Origin: an uncultured Colwellia sp.
GTDB lineage: Bacteria > Pseudomonadota > Gammaproteobacteria > Enterobacterales > Alteromonadaceae
NCBI GenBank assembly: GCA_913063325.1
Contig: CAJXYE010000047.1
Location: forward strand, 1 to 37,855
DNA length: 37,855 bases
Direction: 5' to 3'
The position numbers and the translations under genes are program-made. This document shows, piece by piece, positions 1 through 7,459 of the stretch. Positions within the stretch are counted from its first letter, which is position 1; every line of letters begins with the position of its first letter. The notes below the pieces were generated by a model that was not told the origin of the DNA, did no database searches, and saw only the letters and a program-made list of their open reading frames with translations.

Positions 1-63
1 TTCTCTGCAATCAATGCCTTGCCTTTAAGCCTTTTAATTCTCGCTGAGTGGGAAAGAACTTAA
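1..63 (+). CDS. Possible 3' end of a gene cut by the window start
   Basis: Frame 1 is open from the first base to a TAA at 61-63, giving a 20-residue tail (ends AEWERT) with a hydrophobic stretch before it. The other two plus frames close sooner. A strong hairpin terminator follows at 125-161, as expected after a plus-strand gene. The fragment is too short to identify, and an open frame of 60 bases could be chance. Confidence 0.3.
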   Translation, partial: FSAINALPLSLLILAEWERT

Positions 64-124
64 TCAACTTGGTATAATGAAAAGCTGATAAAAATTAATA
101 GGTAATCATTTATTAGTAATAATG

Positions 125-161
125 AAAAAGCCAGTAACACATTAGTCTTACTGGCTTTTTT
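125..161. terminator. Bidirectional intrinsic terminator
   Basis: Thirteen-base arms (AAAAAGCCAGTAA and its complement) surround a 10-base loop and end in a T run on the plus strand, with an A run at the 5' side. It can stop transcription both from the gene entering at the left edge and from the small minus-strand gene at 190-354. Confidence 0.8.
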
Positions 162-189
162 ATTGGATTTTTATTGGCATTAAGGGCTA

Positions 190-354
190 CTAAGAATTTT
201 TATCAACTTCTGCTTGTTCTCTACGTTTAGCTTCTTCAATACGCCACTTTTGTAATTTAGCGTAATAGCCATCCCACACACAAGGGTTACAGGCTCCACC
301 ACCACAACAGTCATCATCGGCAGGGGCTATCGGTTTTACATGGGAGTCTGACAT
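190..354 (-). CDS. Small Cys-rich oxidoreductase-like domain protein
   Basis: A 54-residue protein starting at ATG (complement of 352-354) and ending in TAG. Residues 16-28 read CCGGGACNPCVWD and are followed by YYAKLQKW. This is the CC-GG-C-x-x-C-V-W-D-x-Y pattern of the 'oxidoreductase-like protein, N-terminal' family (Pfam PF09791), in which one short domain makes up most of the bacterial protein. The four cysteines could bind a metal, but the family's biochemical role is not settled. The C-terminal half is charged and probably helical. It lies downstream of accC on the same strand, separated by a terminator at 423-449, so it is probably transcribed on its own. The identification rests on the motif; I am fairly sure the gene is real. 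Confidence 0.75.
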   Translation of the reverse strand: MSDSHVKPIAPADDDCCGGGACNPCVWDGYYAKLQKWRIEEAKRREQAEVDKNS

Positions 355-422
355 AGCTTTTTAACTCAAAATAAGTGAAAGGTTTACCAAGGTGTACTTA
401 GCTTTATCGGACTAGAATAACA

Positions 423-449
423 AAAAAGCCCTGCAATTGCAGGGCTTTT
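423..449 (-). terminator. Intrinsic terminator of aroQ-accB-accC
   Basis: AAAAGCCCTGCA and its complement form a perfect GC-rich palindrome. On the minus strand it ends in six T residues. It sits about 75 bases past the accC stop codon and closes the minus-strand unit. Confidence 0.8.
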
Positions 450-454
450 AATAT

Positions 455-502
455 GTTCAGGATGAACGGTAGCTCACGGAGACAGGATGTCTAGGAGTGA
501 GC
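455..502. repeat. Paired hairpins with identical AGGAT loops downstream of accC
   Basis: Two stem-loops lie between the accC stop codon and its terminator. The first, 455-467, is GTTC-AGGAT-GAAC. The second, 472-502, is nested: an outer GCTCAC/GTGAGC stem encloses an inner AGAC/GTCT stem, again with an AGGAT loop. The shared loop and nesting suggest a dispersed palindromic repeat (REP-like) or an mRNA 3'-end structure. The outer part (CACGGAG, AGTGAG, GTACT) resembles the groES-groEL spacer hairpin. Confidence 0.45.
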
Positions 503-523
503 AGTACTCGTTTCTAGCAAGAA

Positions 524-1870
524 CTAATCAAGTTCAGCTAATTTATGCTCTAAGTAATGGATGTTTGCACCACCATTAACAAAACCTTGATCACTTAGAA
601 TATCTTGATGCAAAGTAATGTTGGTTTTAATACCGTCAATCACTAATTCAGATAACGCATTACGCATACGTGCAATGGCTACATCACGATTATCACCCCA
701 AGTGATTAGCTTACCAATCATGGAGTCATAATGTGGCGGCACTGAGTAATCAGCGTAAATGTGAGAATCCCAACGTACACCTAAACCACCTGGTGGGTGG
801 AAACGCGTAATTTTACCCGGTGAAGGGATAAATGTACGAGGATCTTCAGCATTAATACGACATTCAATAGAGTGACCTGAAACCTTGATATCATCTTGGG
901 TATAAGATAACGGTTGACCAGCAGCAACACGAAGTTGCTCTTTGATCAAATCAACACCAGTGATCATTTCAGTTACTGGATGCTCAACCTGAATACGTGT
1001 ATTCATTTCGATGAAGTAGAACTCACCATTTTCGTACAAGAACTCAAAAGTACCAGCGCCACGGTAGTTAATGTCAATACACGCTTTACAACAACGCTCA
1101 CCAATTTTAGCGCGCATTTCAGGGGTAATACCTGGTGCAGGAGCTTCTTCAACCACTTTTTGATGACGACGTTGCATTGAACAATCACGTTCACCTAAAT
1201 GAATTGCGTTGCCTTTGCCGTCAGCCATTATTTGAATTTCAACATGACGTGGGTTTTCAAGGAATTTTTCCATGTAAACCATGTCATTTTTGAAAATAGT
1301 GCCCGCTTCTTTTTTGGTTAATGCGATAGAGTCTACTAATTCTTCTTCATTGCGCACAACACGCATACCACGACCACCACCGCCACCGGCAGCTTTAACT
1401 ATAATAGGGTAACCTATACGTTTAGCGTGGGCTTTGTTTTTTGCTTCATCGTCATCCAATGGACCATCAGAGCCTGGTACACATGGCACACCGGCAATCT
1501 TCATTGCTTTGATAGCTTGAACTTTATCACCCATGATGCGGATACTTTCAGCTTTTGGACCAATAAAGGCAAAGCCTGATTTTTCTACCTGTTCAGCAAA
1601 ATCAGCATTCTCAGCTAAAAAGCCATAACCAGGATGAATAGCAACAGCATTGGTTAATTCTGCAGCGGTAATAATTGCTGGAATATTGAGGTAACTTTCA
1701 GGTGCAGATGCTTTACCAATACAAATAGTTTCATCGGCTAATAAAACGTGTTTTAGGTTTTTATCAGCAGTTGAATGTACAGCTACAGTTTTGATCCCTA
1801 ACTCTTTACAAGCGCGTAATATTCTTAAGGCAATCTCGCCGCGATTGGCGATAACAACTTTATCTAACAT
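524..1870 (-). CDS. accC: Biotin carboxylase subunit of acetyl-CoA carboxylase
   Basis: Cytoplasmic enzyme that carboxylates the biotin on AccB using ATP and bicarbonate, the first half-reaction in making malonyl-CoA for fatty acids. At 448 residues it matches the usual length of about 449. Visible features are the N-terminal biotin carboxylase fold ([14 protein letters not shown] at the start), the ATP-grasp glycine-rich loop [11 protein letters not shown] around residues 160-170, the metal/active-site stretch [15 protein letters not shown] near residues 287-301, and the C-terminal domain beginning near [13 protein letters not shown]. It lies 45 bases downstream of accB on the same strand and is almost certainly cotranscribed with it. 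Start is ATG; nothing is missing. Confidence 0.98.
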   Translation of the reverse strand: MLDKVVIANRGEIALRILRACKELGIKTVAVHSTADKNLKHVLLADETICIGKASAPESYLNIPAIITAAELTNAVAIHPGYGFLAENADFAEQVEKSGFAFIGPKAESIRIMGDKVQAIKAMKIAGVPCVPGSDGPLDDDEAKNKAHAKRIGYPIIVKAAGGGGGRGMRVVRNEEELVDSIALTKKEAGTIFKNDMVYMEKFLENPRHVEIQIMADGKGNAIHLGERDCSMQRRHQKVVEEAPAPGITPEMRAKIGERCCKACIDINYRGAGTFEFLYENGEFYFIEMNTRIQVEHPVTEMITGVDLIKEQLRVAAGQPLSYTQDDIKVSGHSIECRINAEDPRTFIPSPGKITRFHPPGGLGVRWDSHIYADYSVPPHYDSMIGKLITWGDNRDVAIARMRNALSELVIDGIKTNITLHQDILSDQGFVNGGANIHYLEHKLAELD

Positions 1871-1915
1871 GGAATAACCCTTATGTTTGAAATCTTTTAT
1901 TTAAGATAAATGGGG

Positions 1916-2359
1916 TTATTCAATGATGAATAGCGGTTGGTCAAATTCAATAGCATCTTCATTTTTCGCTAGAATTTCTTTAATAACACCAGACTTGTCT
2001 GCTTCAATTTGGTTCATCATTTTCATTGCTTCAACAATGCATAACGTATCGCCAGCATTCACATGTTTACCCACTTCTGCAAATGCAGGTGAATCTGGAG
2101 AAGCTGAAGCATAATAAGTACCAACCATAGGAGAACGTACAACATGGCCAGAAATTACTGGAGCAACTGCTTCAGCAGGAGCTGCTGCAGCTACGGCCAG
2201 TGGAGCAGCTAAAGGCGCAGCTTGCATTACTGGAGCTGCCGCAACGACAGTACCACCACGACAAATTCGCACTGACTCTTCACCTTCAGAGATTTCTAAT
2301 TCATTGATACCAGACTCTTCAACAAGTTCGATAAGTTTTTTGATTTTGCGAATATCCAT
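1916..2359 (-). CDS. accB: Biotin carboxyl carrier protein of acetyl-CoA carboxylase
   Basis: Carries the biotin that shuttles a carboxyl group between biotin carboxylase (AccC) and the carboxyltransferase. The 147 residues comprise a helical N-terminus (about 1-35), an Ala/Pro/Val-rich flexible linker (about 38-68), and a C-terminal biotinyl domain (about 70-147) with the EAMKMMN motif. The biotin-accepting lysine is K113. It is slightly shorter than the E. coli protein of 156 residues because of the linker. It is the first gene of the accBC pair and lies 93 bases after aroQ; that gap contains an 8-bp hairpin (2408-2427) and could hold its own promoter. Confidence 0.98.
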   Translation of the reverse strand: MDIRKIKKLIELVEESGINELEISEGEESVRICRGGTVVAAAPVMQAAPLAAPLAVAAAAPAEAVAPVISGHVVRSPMVGTYYASASPDSPAFAEVGKHVNAGDTLCIVEAMKMMNQIEADKSGVIKEILAKNEDAIEFDQPLFIIE

Positions 2360-2407
2360 TGAGACACCTTTAATATGGGTTGCTAAAATTATTATTTTTT
2401 AATATAG

Positions 2408-2427
2408 GTTAATGATCAGTCATTAAC
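2408..2427. promoter_or_regulatory. Perfect 8-bp inverted repeat in the accB leader
   Basis: GTTAATGA-TCAG-TCATTAAC lies about 50 bases upstream of the accB ATG, in the aroQ-accB gap. No T run follows on the minus strand, so it looks more like an operator or a leader structure than a terminator. Its function is unknown. Confidence 0.3.
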
Positions 2428-2452
2428 TGTTACGGTTTGTTATTTGTGCTAT

Positions 2453-2911
2453 TTACTGTATTTTGTTCTTATCGAGGTATGCATGTGCTGCGTCCAGGGC
2501 GTAACTATAACCTTGTGAACCAAGCCCACAAATTACCCCTACAGCCACATCTGAGAAATAAGAGTGCTGTCGAAAATCTTCACGTGTATGCACATTTGAT
2601 AGATGAACTTCGATAAATGGAATGGCAACAGAAAGTAAAGCATCTCTCAAGGCAACACTAGTATGAGTGAAAGCGGCGGGGTTGATGATTATAAAATCTA
2701 CCTGTTGAAAACTTTGATGAATAGCATCGATTAATTCATGTTCAGCATTTGACTGTAGATGCTTTAACTCAATCTGCTTTACTTCCGCTTTTATAATGAG
2801 CCCATCAATGATGTCAGTTAAACTTTGCTTACCATATATGGCAGGCTCGCGTTTACCAAGCATATTTAAGTTTGGTCCATTTAACACTAAAACTGTAAAC
2901 TTTGCGCTCAT
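2453..2911 (-). CDS. aroQ: Type II 3-dehydroquinate dehydratase
   Basis: Catalyses dehydration of 3-dehydroquinate to 3-dehydroshikimate in the shikimate pathway; type II enzymes are cytoplasmic dodecamers. The 152 residues are full length for the family. The signature [13 protein letters not shown] (residues 11-23) is present, followed by the catalytic tyrosine Y26 in AIYGKQ. The loop [18 protein letters not shown] and the [10 protein letters not shown] segment with its conserved histidine are also present. The order aroQ-accB-accC on one strand is common in gammaproteobacteria. The start is ATG. The 280-base upstream region faces the divergent operon at 3192. Confidence 0.97.
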   Translation of the reverse strand: MSAKFTVLVLNGPNLNMLGKREPAIYGKQSLTDIIDGLIIKAEVKQIELKHLQSNAEHELIDAIHQSFQQVDFIIINPAAFTHTSVALRDALLSVAIPFIEVHLSNVHTREDFRQHSYFSDVAVGVICGLGSQGYSYALDAAHAYLDKNKIQ

Positions 2912-3191
2912 CTTCTGCTAAAACACTATTAAAAATTATTTGACGCTAATAATTACATAAATCTTAGGCGCTGTGAATAAAAAAAGTTAGTTTTTGTTGT
3001 TTTTTTTGTTATTGGCGACAATTACTATGTTTTCGATGAATATAGCTGCAAAGTACTGGTCAAACCTCTTTGAGTGTAAGGTATGTGTTTGATTTTTTGC
3101 TGAACTGGGCTATTATTATTGAGTTGATGTTATTACTAGATTGATTTTTAAAGTTTTTTTACATTTGTTCAGCTTTGTATAGGGCCTCCTT
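2912..3191. other. Divergent intergenic region between aroQ and the PstS-like/porin operon
   Basis: This T-rich spacer must carry promoters for both directions. I see one plausible plus-strand promoter (3089-3116) and no convincing RNA gene or coding frame. Several poly-T tracts occur near 2990-3010. Confidence 0.5.
3089..3116 (+). promoter_or_regulatory. Candidate sigma-70 promoter for the 3192-7422 operon
   Basis: TTGATT (3089-3094) and TATTAT (3111-3116) are separated by 16 bases. The -10 box matches 5 of 6 consensus positions and the -35 box 4 of 6. It would give a leader of about 70 bases before 3192. The region is AT-rich, so a chance match is possible. Confidence 0.35.
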
Positions 3192-3683
3192 ATTAAATAC
3201 TATTCTTTAGCTATCTTGATCCTACTTGCATGCCTTGTGTCCTCACAAGTATCTGCTCTTGAGATAGTCACACACCCACAAGTAACTGAAAGCAGTTTAA
3301 CTAAGTCTCAGTTACGCCGTATTTATACTATGCGCCAATTACGCTGGAGTAATAATAAGGCTATTACAGTATTTGTATTACCTAGCCAGCATGTATTACA
3401 TCAGCGTTTTGCCAAAGAACGCTTGCAAATATTTCCTTATCAGCTCAACCGTATTTGGCACAAGTTAACTTATTCAGGGCTTGGCGTTGCACCAATTATT
3501 GTAAAATCTGAACAAGAGCTTATTCAAGCTGTTCTTGAAACACCCGGCGCTATTGGTTATCTATCTGATGAAATGTTGATAAGGCAAAGGGAAGCTTATA
3601 TAGATAAAGAATCCCCTGATATGGAAGAAATGCAGAAGGTTAGTAGTAAAGGAGTAGTAAATGTTGTCAAAATTAAAGACTAA
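3192..3683 (+). CDS. Small periplasmic PstS-like (PBP-like) protein
   Basis: Short phosphate-binding-protein-like domain of about 150 residues, with the family pattern of a helix 'SLTKSQLRRIYTMRQLRWSN' followed by 'GAIGYLSDEM'. It lacks the second lobe of a full PstS, so ligand binding is uncertain. Start choice is unusual. The first ordinary start codon is TTG at 3216, which leaves a signal peptide without a positive N-terminus. Starting at ATT 3192 adds (M)KYYSLAI and gives a normal Lys-led signal peptide ending VSA-LE, with an in-frame stop just above at 3180-3182. Cleavage after VSA is my preference over a weak lipobox (LLAC). It is the first gene of a three-gene operon and overlaps the porin gene by 23 bases, which implies translational coupling. 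Confidence 0.75.
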   Translation: MKYYSLAILILLACLVSSQVSALEIVTHPQVTESSLTKSQLRRIYTMRQLRWSNNKAITVFVLPSQHVLHQRFAKERLQIFPYQLNRIWHKLTYSGLGVAPIIVKSEQELIQAVLETPGAIGYLSDEMLIRQREAYIDKESPDMEEMQKVSSKGVVNVVKIKD

Positions 3684-4953
3684 TGCTGCAGCTGAAATAT
3701 CTAGCAGAGTTAACAATTTGTATTGTTCTAGAGGCTTACTTTCACGAACAGTCTTGTTTGCTTTATTGTTGGCTAGTTCCTGCGGAATTGTAGCGCAAGC
3801 AGAAGAGGGTAAGAGTTACTCTAACTCACAAGACTTTCAATTACATGGCTTTATCTCACAAGGTATTATTGATGTCGATGGCAGTGATTTTGTTAATGAT
3901 AGCGGTGATCTTTCGACAGAATTAACAGAGTTAGGCATTAATGCTTCTTACCAACTGACAAGCAAGTTTCGCTTGGCGGCTCAAATAGTCTACTTAGATG
4001 GCGGGAATCGTTATGCTGAGGGAGCTAGAGTTGATTATGCACTGATAGATTGGTCGGCCTTTACTAATGAGCAGTGGCAAGCAAATATATATATAGGGCG
4101 TTTTAAAAATAATCATTGGCTTTATTCTAGTTCTCGCGATATCCCTTTTGCCAGACCAAGTATAATACTACCTCAGTCTGTCTATTTTGATGGCTTTAGA
4201 GATATTGCTGTGGGTAGTGACGGTATAGCAAGTAAGATCAGCTATAGCACTGATGATTATGGTAATTTTGATTGGCAAATTAGTTACGGCTCATCACCTA
4301 TATCCGATGAGCAGGTTAAAAATGTATTAAGTGAATATGCCCGTGGTTCTAGTGAGCAAGATTATGATGCTCAAACGAGCTTTTATTGGCAACCGGCTTT
4401 TTCATCATGGCGTTTTGGCTTATCATTACTTGATGCTGATTTTACCTATGACAGCGCAGGCCAGGATAACGGTGATTTTTTCTCTGATAGTGATTTTTCT
4501 TTTCAATTTTATACTTTAAATGCGATATATGAAGGAGAGAAGTGGGAGTTTAGTGGTGAAATCTATCAGCAACGTTTCACCATAGATGGATTTTATTATC
4601 CAGGATTTGAACTTGATAATATTGGTCAAGGTTATTACTTACAGTCACGCTATAAAGTCACTGACAAAATGACACTTTTGGCTCGTTATGAAGATTTTTA
4701 TATAGATAAAGATGATAAGGATGGTAAAACGCTAGAGCAGAATACTGGTGGACTAGTGCCTTATTATTTTGGGTTTCATAAGGATGTCACTTTAGGAATC
4801 AATTATGATTTTACTAGTAACTTTGCCGTGCGAGCAGAATATCATTGGGTAAATGGTGCCGGTAGATTGACCCCTGTGGTTGCTCCTAATCCTGCAATTA
4901 ATGACTCTGAAGACTGGGAAATGTGGGCTATACAGTTAATGTATTGGTTTTAG
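3661..4953 (+). CDS. Outer-membrane porin-like beta-barrel protein
   Basis: A 430-residue protein with an extended N-terminus and a hydrophobic signal segment (about residues 28-46, ending VAQA-EE). A long run of alternating hydrophobic/aromatic strands follows (for example LHGFISQGIIDVDGS and YYLQSRYKVTDKMTLLARYE). The last residues are MYWF; a terminal aromatic is the usual BAM recognition signal of outer-membrane barrels. The ATG at 3661 is backed by a good ribosome site (AGGAG six bases upstream), although it lies inside the end of the preceding gene. The GGDEF-EAL gene starts nine bases after the stop. No specific substrate can be read from the sequence. It resembles porin-fold proteins that accompany PBP-like proteins in Alteromonadales; that comparison is from memory. 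Confidence 0.8.
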   Translation: MLSKLKTNAAAEISSRVNNLYCSRGLLSRTVLFALLLASSCGIVAQAEEGKSYSNSQDFQLHGFISQGIIDVDGSDFVNDSGDLSTELTELGINASYQLTSKFRLAAQIVYLDGGNRYAEGARVDYALIDWSAFTNEQWQANIYIGRFKNNHWLYSSSRDIPFARPSIILPQSVYFDGFRDIAVGSDGIASKISYSTDDYGNFDWQISYGSSPISDEQVKNVLSEYARGSSEQDYDAQTSFYWQPAFSSWRFGLSLLDADFTYDSAGQDNGDFFSDSDFSFQFYTLNAIYEGEKWEFSGEIYQQRFTIDGFYYPGFELDNIGQGYYLQSRYKVTDKMTLLARYEDFYIDKDDKDGKTLEQNTGGLVPYYFGFHKDVTLGINYDFTSNFAVRAEYHWVNGAGRLTPVVAPNPAINDSEDWEMWAIQLMYWF

Positions 4954-4962
4954 AAGTAGTTT

Positions 4963-7422
4963 ATGAATAAACGATTTGTTGGTGTACCTATCAAGCTTTT
5001 GGTGTTAATTGTCTCGACCTTACTCTTTTTAGCTGTAGGGTTTTCTTCGTTATCCTATTGGCGTTTACAGGCTGATTATCAGGAGTTTCAACAAAATAAT
5101 ATTGCCCAAGGGCAAATACAAGTTAATCTGCATAACAGCATTTTACGCACTAAAATAACCGTGTGGCTAGAGTCATTCACCGATTTAATTCAACTATCAC
5201 AACAAGATGACTTTTCTAATTTAGCGCTTCAGTTAGAGAAGCAATATGATGCTTTACAGCTGCACCTTAATGTAGAAGATATTTGGTTAGTTGATGATAA
5301 ACAAAACATTTTATTTGCCACTAACGATTTCCCTAACGTAGTAAAAGATAATATTGCGCAGGTTTTTAAGTTGCAAGAGCCGGAACATAGGATATTTTGT
5401 CCACAAAGTTGCCAACTGTTATTGAGTTTACCTTTGCTCAATAAACAAGGTGATATGGTTGTTGTCACGATGAGCACATCTCTGGTCGATATGTTGTTTG
5501 CTTTAAAAGCAACATTAGATAGAGATGTTGCGGTTATCCGTATACCCACTAAAAATAAGCATGAAATAAGTGCTTCTTCAGCTAAAGTAATCTCGGCGTC
5601 TGATATGGAATTAACAGAGTCTTTATTGGCTACTGATAAACCTTACTCTGAGCTGAATAAAATATTAATGAAAGGGTTGCACTTAGATTTAGTTGATAAT
5701 AGTTATCTAATTAATTTATTGATTTTATCAGAACAAGCGAAGCAAAATTTTTATCTAGTATTGATTAATGACATAACCGCATATAAAGCAAAAAATGATG
5801 CGTACCAAAAACGTTTTATATTATCTTTGAGTCTTATTTTTACCTTACTCGCAGCATTTGTCTATTTCATCTCTAGCCCATTTACCAAACGATTGTTGTT
5901 ACTTTCAAATGCCCTACCTTTATTAGCGCAAAAAAAGTTTACTCAATTTCGACAAGTCGAATTAAGAAGGCCTCGGATGTTTGCAGATGAATTAGATGTA
6001 TTAGTTCATTCATCTCAAGAACTGAGCTTTGAATTAGAGCAACTTAACTTGGTGGTAGAGCAAAAAACCAAAGAGTTAGAGAATATCGCAATGTACGATT
6101 TACTGACGGGGTTGCCCAATCGTAATATGCTGAATTATCAATTACGTAAATCATTAGCTAATATTGCCCGTCATAAATGTGGTGTCGCTGTGTTATTTCT
6201 TGATTTAGATGACTTTAAAAAGGTTAACGACAGTAATGGTCATAATATTGGTGATAAGTTACTTATCCAAGCTGCAGATCGTGTCAGGATCAGTGTTGGA
6301 GAGATAGACTTAGCGTGCCGTTTTGGTGGTGATGAGTTTGTTATTGTATTGAGTCACCTCAAGAGTGTTGATGAAGCCATAGAGGTAGCAGAAAAAGTAC
6401 TATTACAGTTTAAAGAGCCGATAAAACTTGGTTCTAATATCTTTTATGTTTCAACGAGTATTGGTATAGCTTATACAGAGTCTCCTACGGACAAGTCAGA
6501 TGATTTAATTAGTCATGCGGATATTGCCATGTATGAAGCGAAAGATAACGGTGGCGGTCAATATCACATCTATCACCCTGAGATGTTTCAACGTGTCGCT
6601 CACCGAGTGATGCTTGAAGGTGAGGTAAGACAAGCGCTAGCTAAGCAACAGTTTAGCTTAAGTTTACAACCGCAAATATGTGCTAAAAATAAAAAACTTT
6701 ATGGCTTTGAAGCGTTACTGCGTTGGCAGCACCCCGAACGAGGCATGATATCGCCTGAGGATTTTATTCCTATTCTAGAAAACTCTCAGCATATGATTGA
6801 ATTAGGTTACTGGATTATTCGTCGATGTTTCGAGTTGGCAGTCGCTTTAAAGAGTTATGGTTTAGATGATGTACGCATTGCAATAAACTTATCTGCCGGA
6901 CAGTTTATTGATGCCAATTTGCCAAGTTTCTTACAGGAATTATTAGCCGAGTTTTCATTATACGCGGAAAATTTTGAGTTAGAGCTAACAGAGCAAACAT
7001 TAGTTAAAGACATGGAACATACCATTACTATGATGGAATCCTTGAAGGTTATTGGTTTTAGCTTTGCTATTGATGACTTTGGTACCGGGTATTCCTCTTT
7101 AGCTTACTTAAAGAAAATGCCTGTTGATGTTATTAAAATAGATAAGAGTTTTATCTTTGGCATGCTTGAAAACCATTCTGATTTTCAAATTATCACCTCG
7201 ACCATTACGATGGTGAAAAGCTTAGGTTTGATGGTGGTGGCGGAAGGTGTTGAGACACAGGCGCAGTTACGTAGCTTAACTGAAAATGATTGCGATATAA
7301 TTCAAGGTTATTATTATTCTAAGCCTATCCCTGAAAAAGACTTGTTTGTTATGTTAGACGAACAAGTCACATCCGGTTATTGGAAAGTCCCTAAGAAAGT
7401 TACGACGAATAAGTCAGCCTAA
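4963..7422 (+). CDS. Membrane c-di-GMP protein with periplasmic sensor, GGDEF and EAL domains
   Basis: An 819-residue inner-membrane protein predicted to make and/or degrade cyclic di-GMP. Order: TM1 (about 9-29), periplasmic sensor (about 30-283), TM2 (about 285-303), linker with a coiled-coil-like segment to about 372, GGDEF domain (about 375-535) and EAL domain (about 555-805). The GGDEF signature is intact at 455-459 (RFGGDEF). The allosteric I-site is degenerate: D449 is present but the arginine position (446) is Gly. The EAL domain keeps EALLRW (E583), INLSAGQF, ELTE, DDFGTGYSSLAYLK, KIDKSF and VAEGVET, so phosphodiesterase activity is plausible. The sensor holds a C-x3-C pair (C146, C150). 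It is the last gene of the operon with the PBP-like protein and porin, the likely source of its signal. Confidence 0.93.
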   Translation: MNKRFVGVPIKLLVLIVSTLLFLAVGFSSLSYWRLQADYQEFQQNNIAQGQIQVNLHNSILRTKITVWLESFTDLIQLSQQDDFSNLALQLEKQYDALQLHLNVEDIWLVDDKQNILFATNDFPNVVKDNIAQVFKLQEPEHRIFCPQSCQLLLSLPLLNKQGDMVVVTMSTSLVDMLFALKATLDRDVAVIRIPTKNKHEISASSAKVISASDMELTESLLATDKPYSELNKILMKGLHLDLVDNSYLINLLILSEQAKQNFYLVLINDITAYKAKNDAYQKRFILSLSLIFTLLAAFVYFISSPFTKRLLLLSNALPLLAQKKFTQFRQVELRRPRMFADELDVLVHSSQELSFELEQLNLVVEQKTKELENIAMYDLLTGLPNRNMLNYQLRKSLANIARHKCGVAVLFLDLDDFKKVNDSNGHNIGDKLLIQAADRVRISVGEIDLACRFGGDEFVIVLSHLKSVDEAIEVAEKVLLQFKEPIKLGSNIFYVSTSIGIAYTESPTDKSDDLISHADIAMYEAKDNGGGQYHIYHPEMFQRVAHRVMLEGEVRQALAKQQFSLSLQPQICAKNKKLYGFEALLRWQHPERGMISPEDFIPILENSQHMIELGYWIIRRCFELAVALKSYGLDDVRIAINLSAGQFIDANLPSFLQELLAEFSLYAENFELELTEQTLVKDMEHTITMMESLKVIGFSFAIDDFGTGYSSLAYLKKMPVDVIKIDKSFIFGMLENHSDFQIITSTITMVKSLGLMVVAEGVETQAQLRSLTENDCDIIQGYYYSKPIPEKDLFVMLDEQVTSGYWKVPKKVTTNKSA

Positions 7423-7435
7423 ACAGAGGCTGACT
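7412..7435. terminator. Hairpin between convergent GGDEF-EAL gene and dsbD
   Basis: AGTCAGCC/GGCTGACT forms an 8-bp stem with an 8-base loop that contains the TAA stop of the GGDEF-EAL gene. No strong T run follows on either strand, so termination would be weak. The two convergent genes are only 37 bases apart. Confidence 0.4.
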
Positions 7436-7459
7436 ACTTCCTGTTGAATAATTTAAGGA

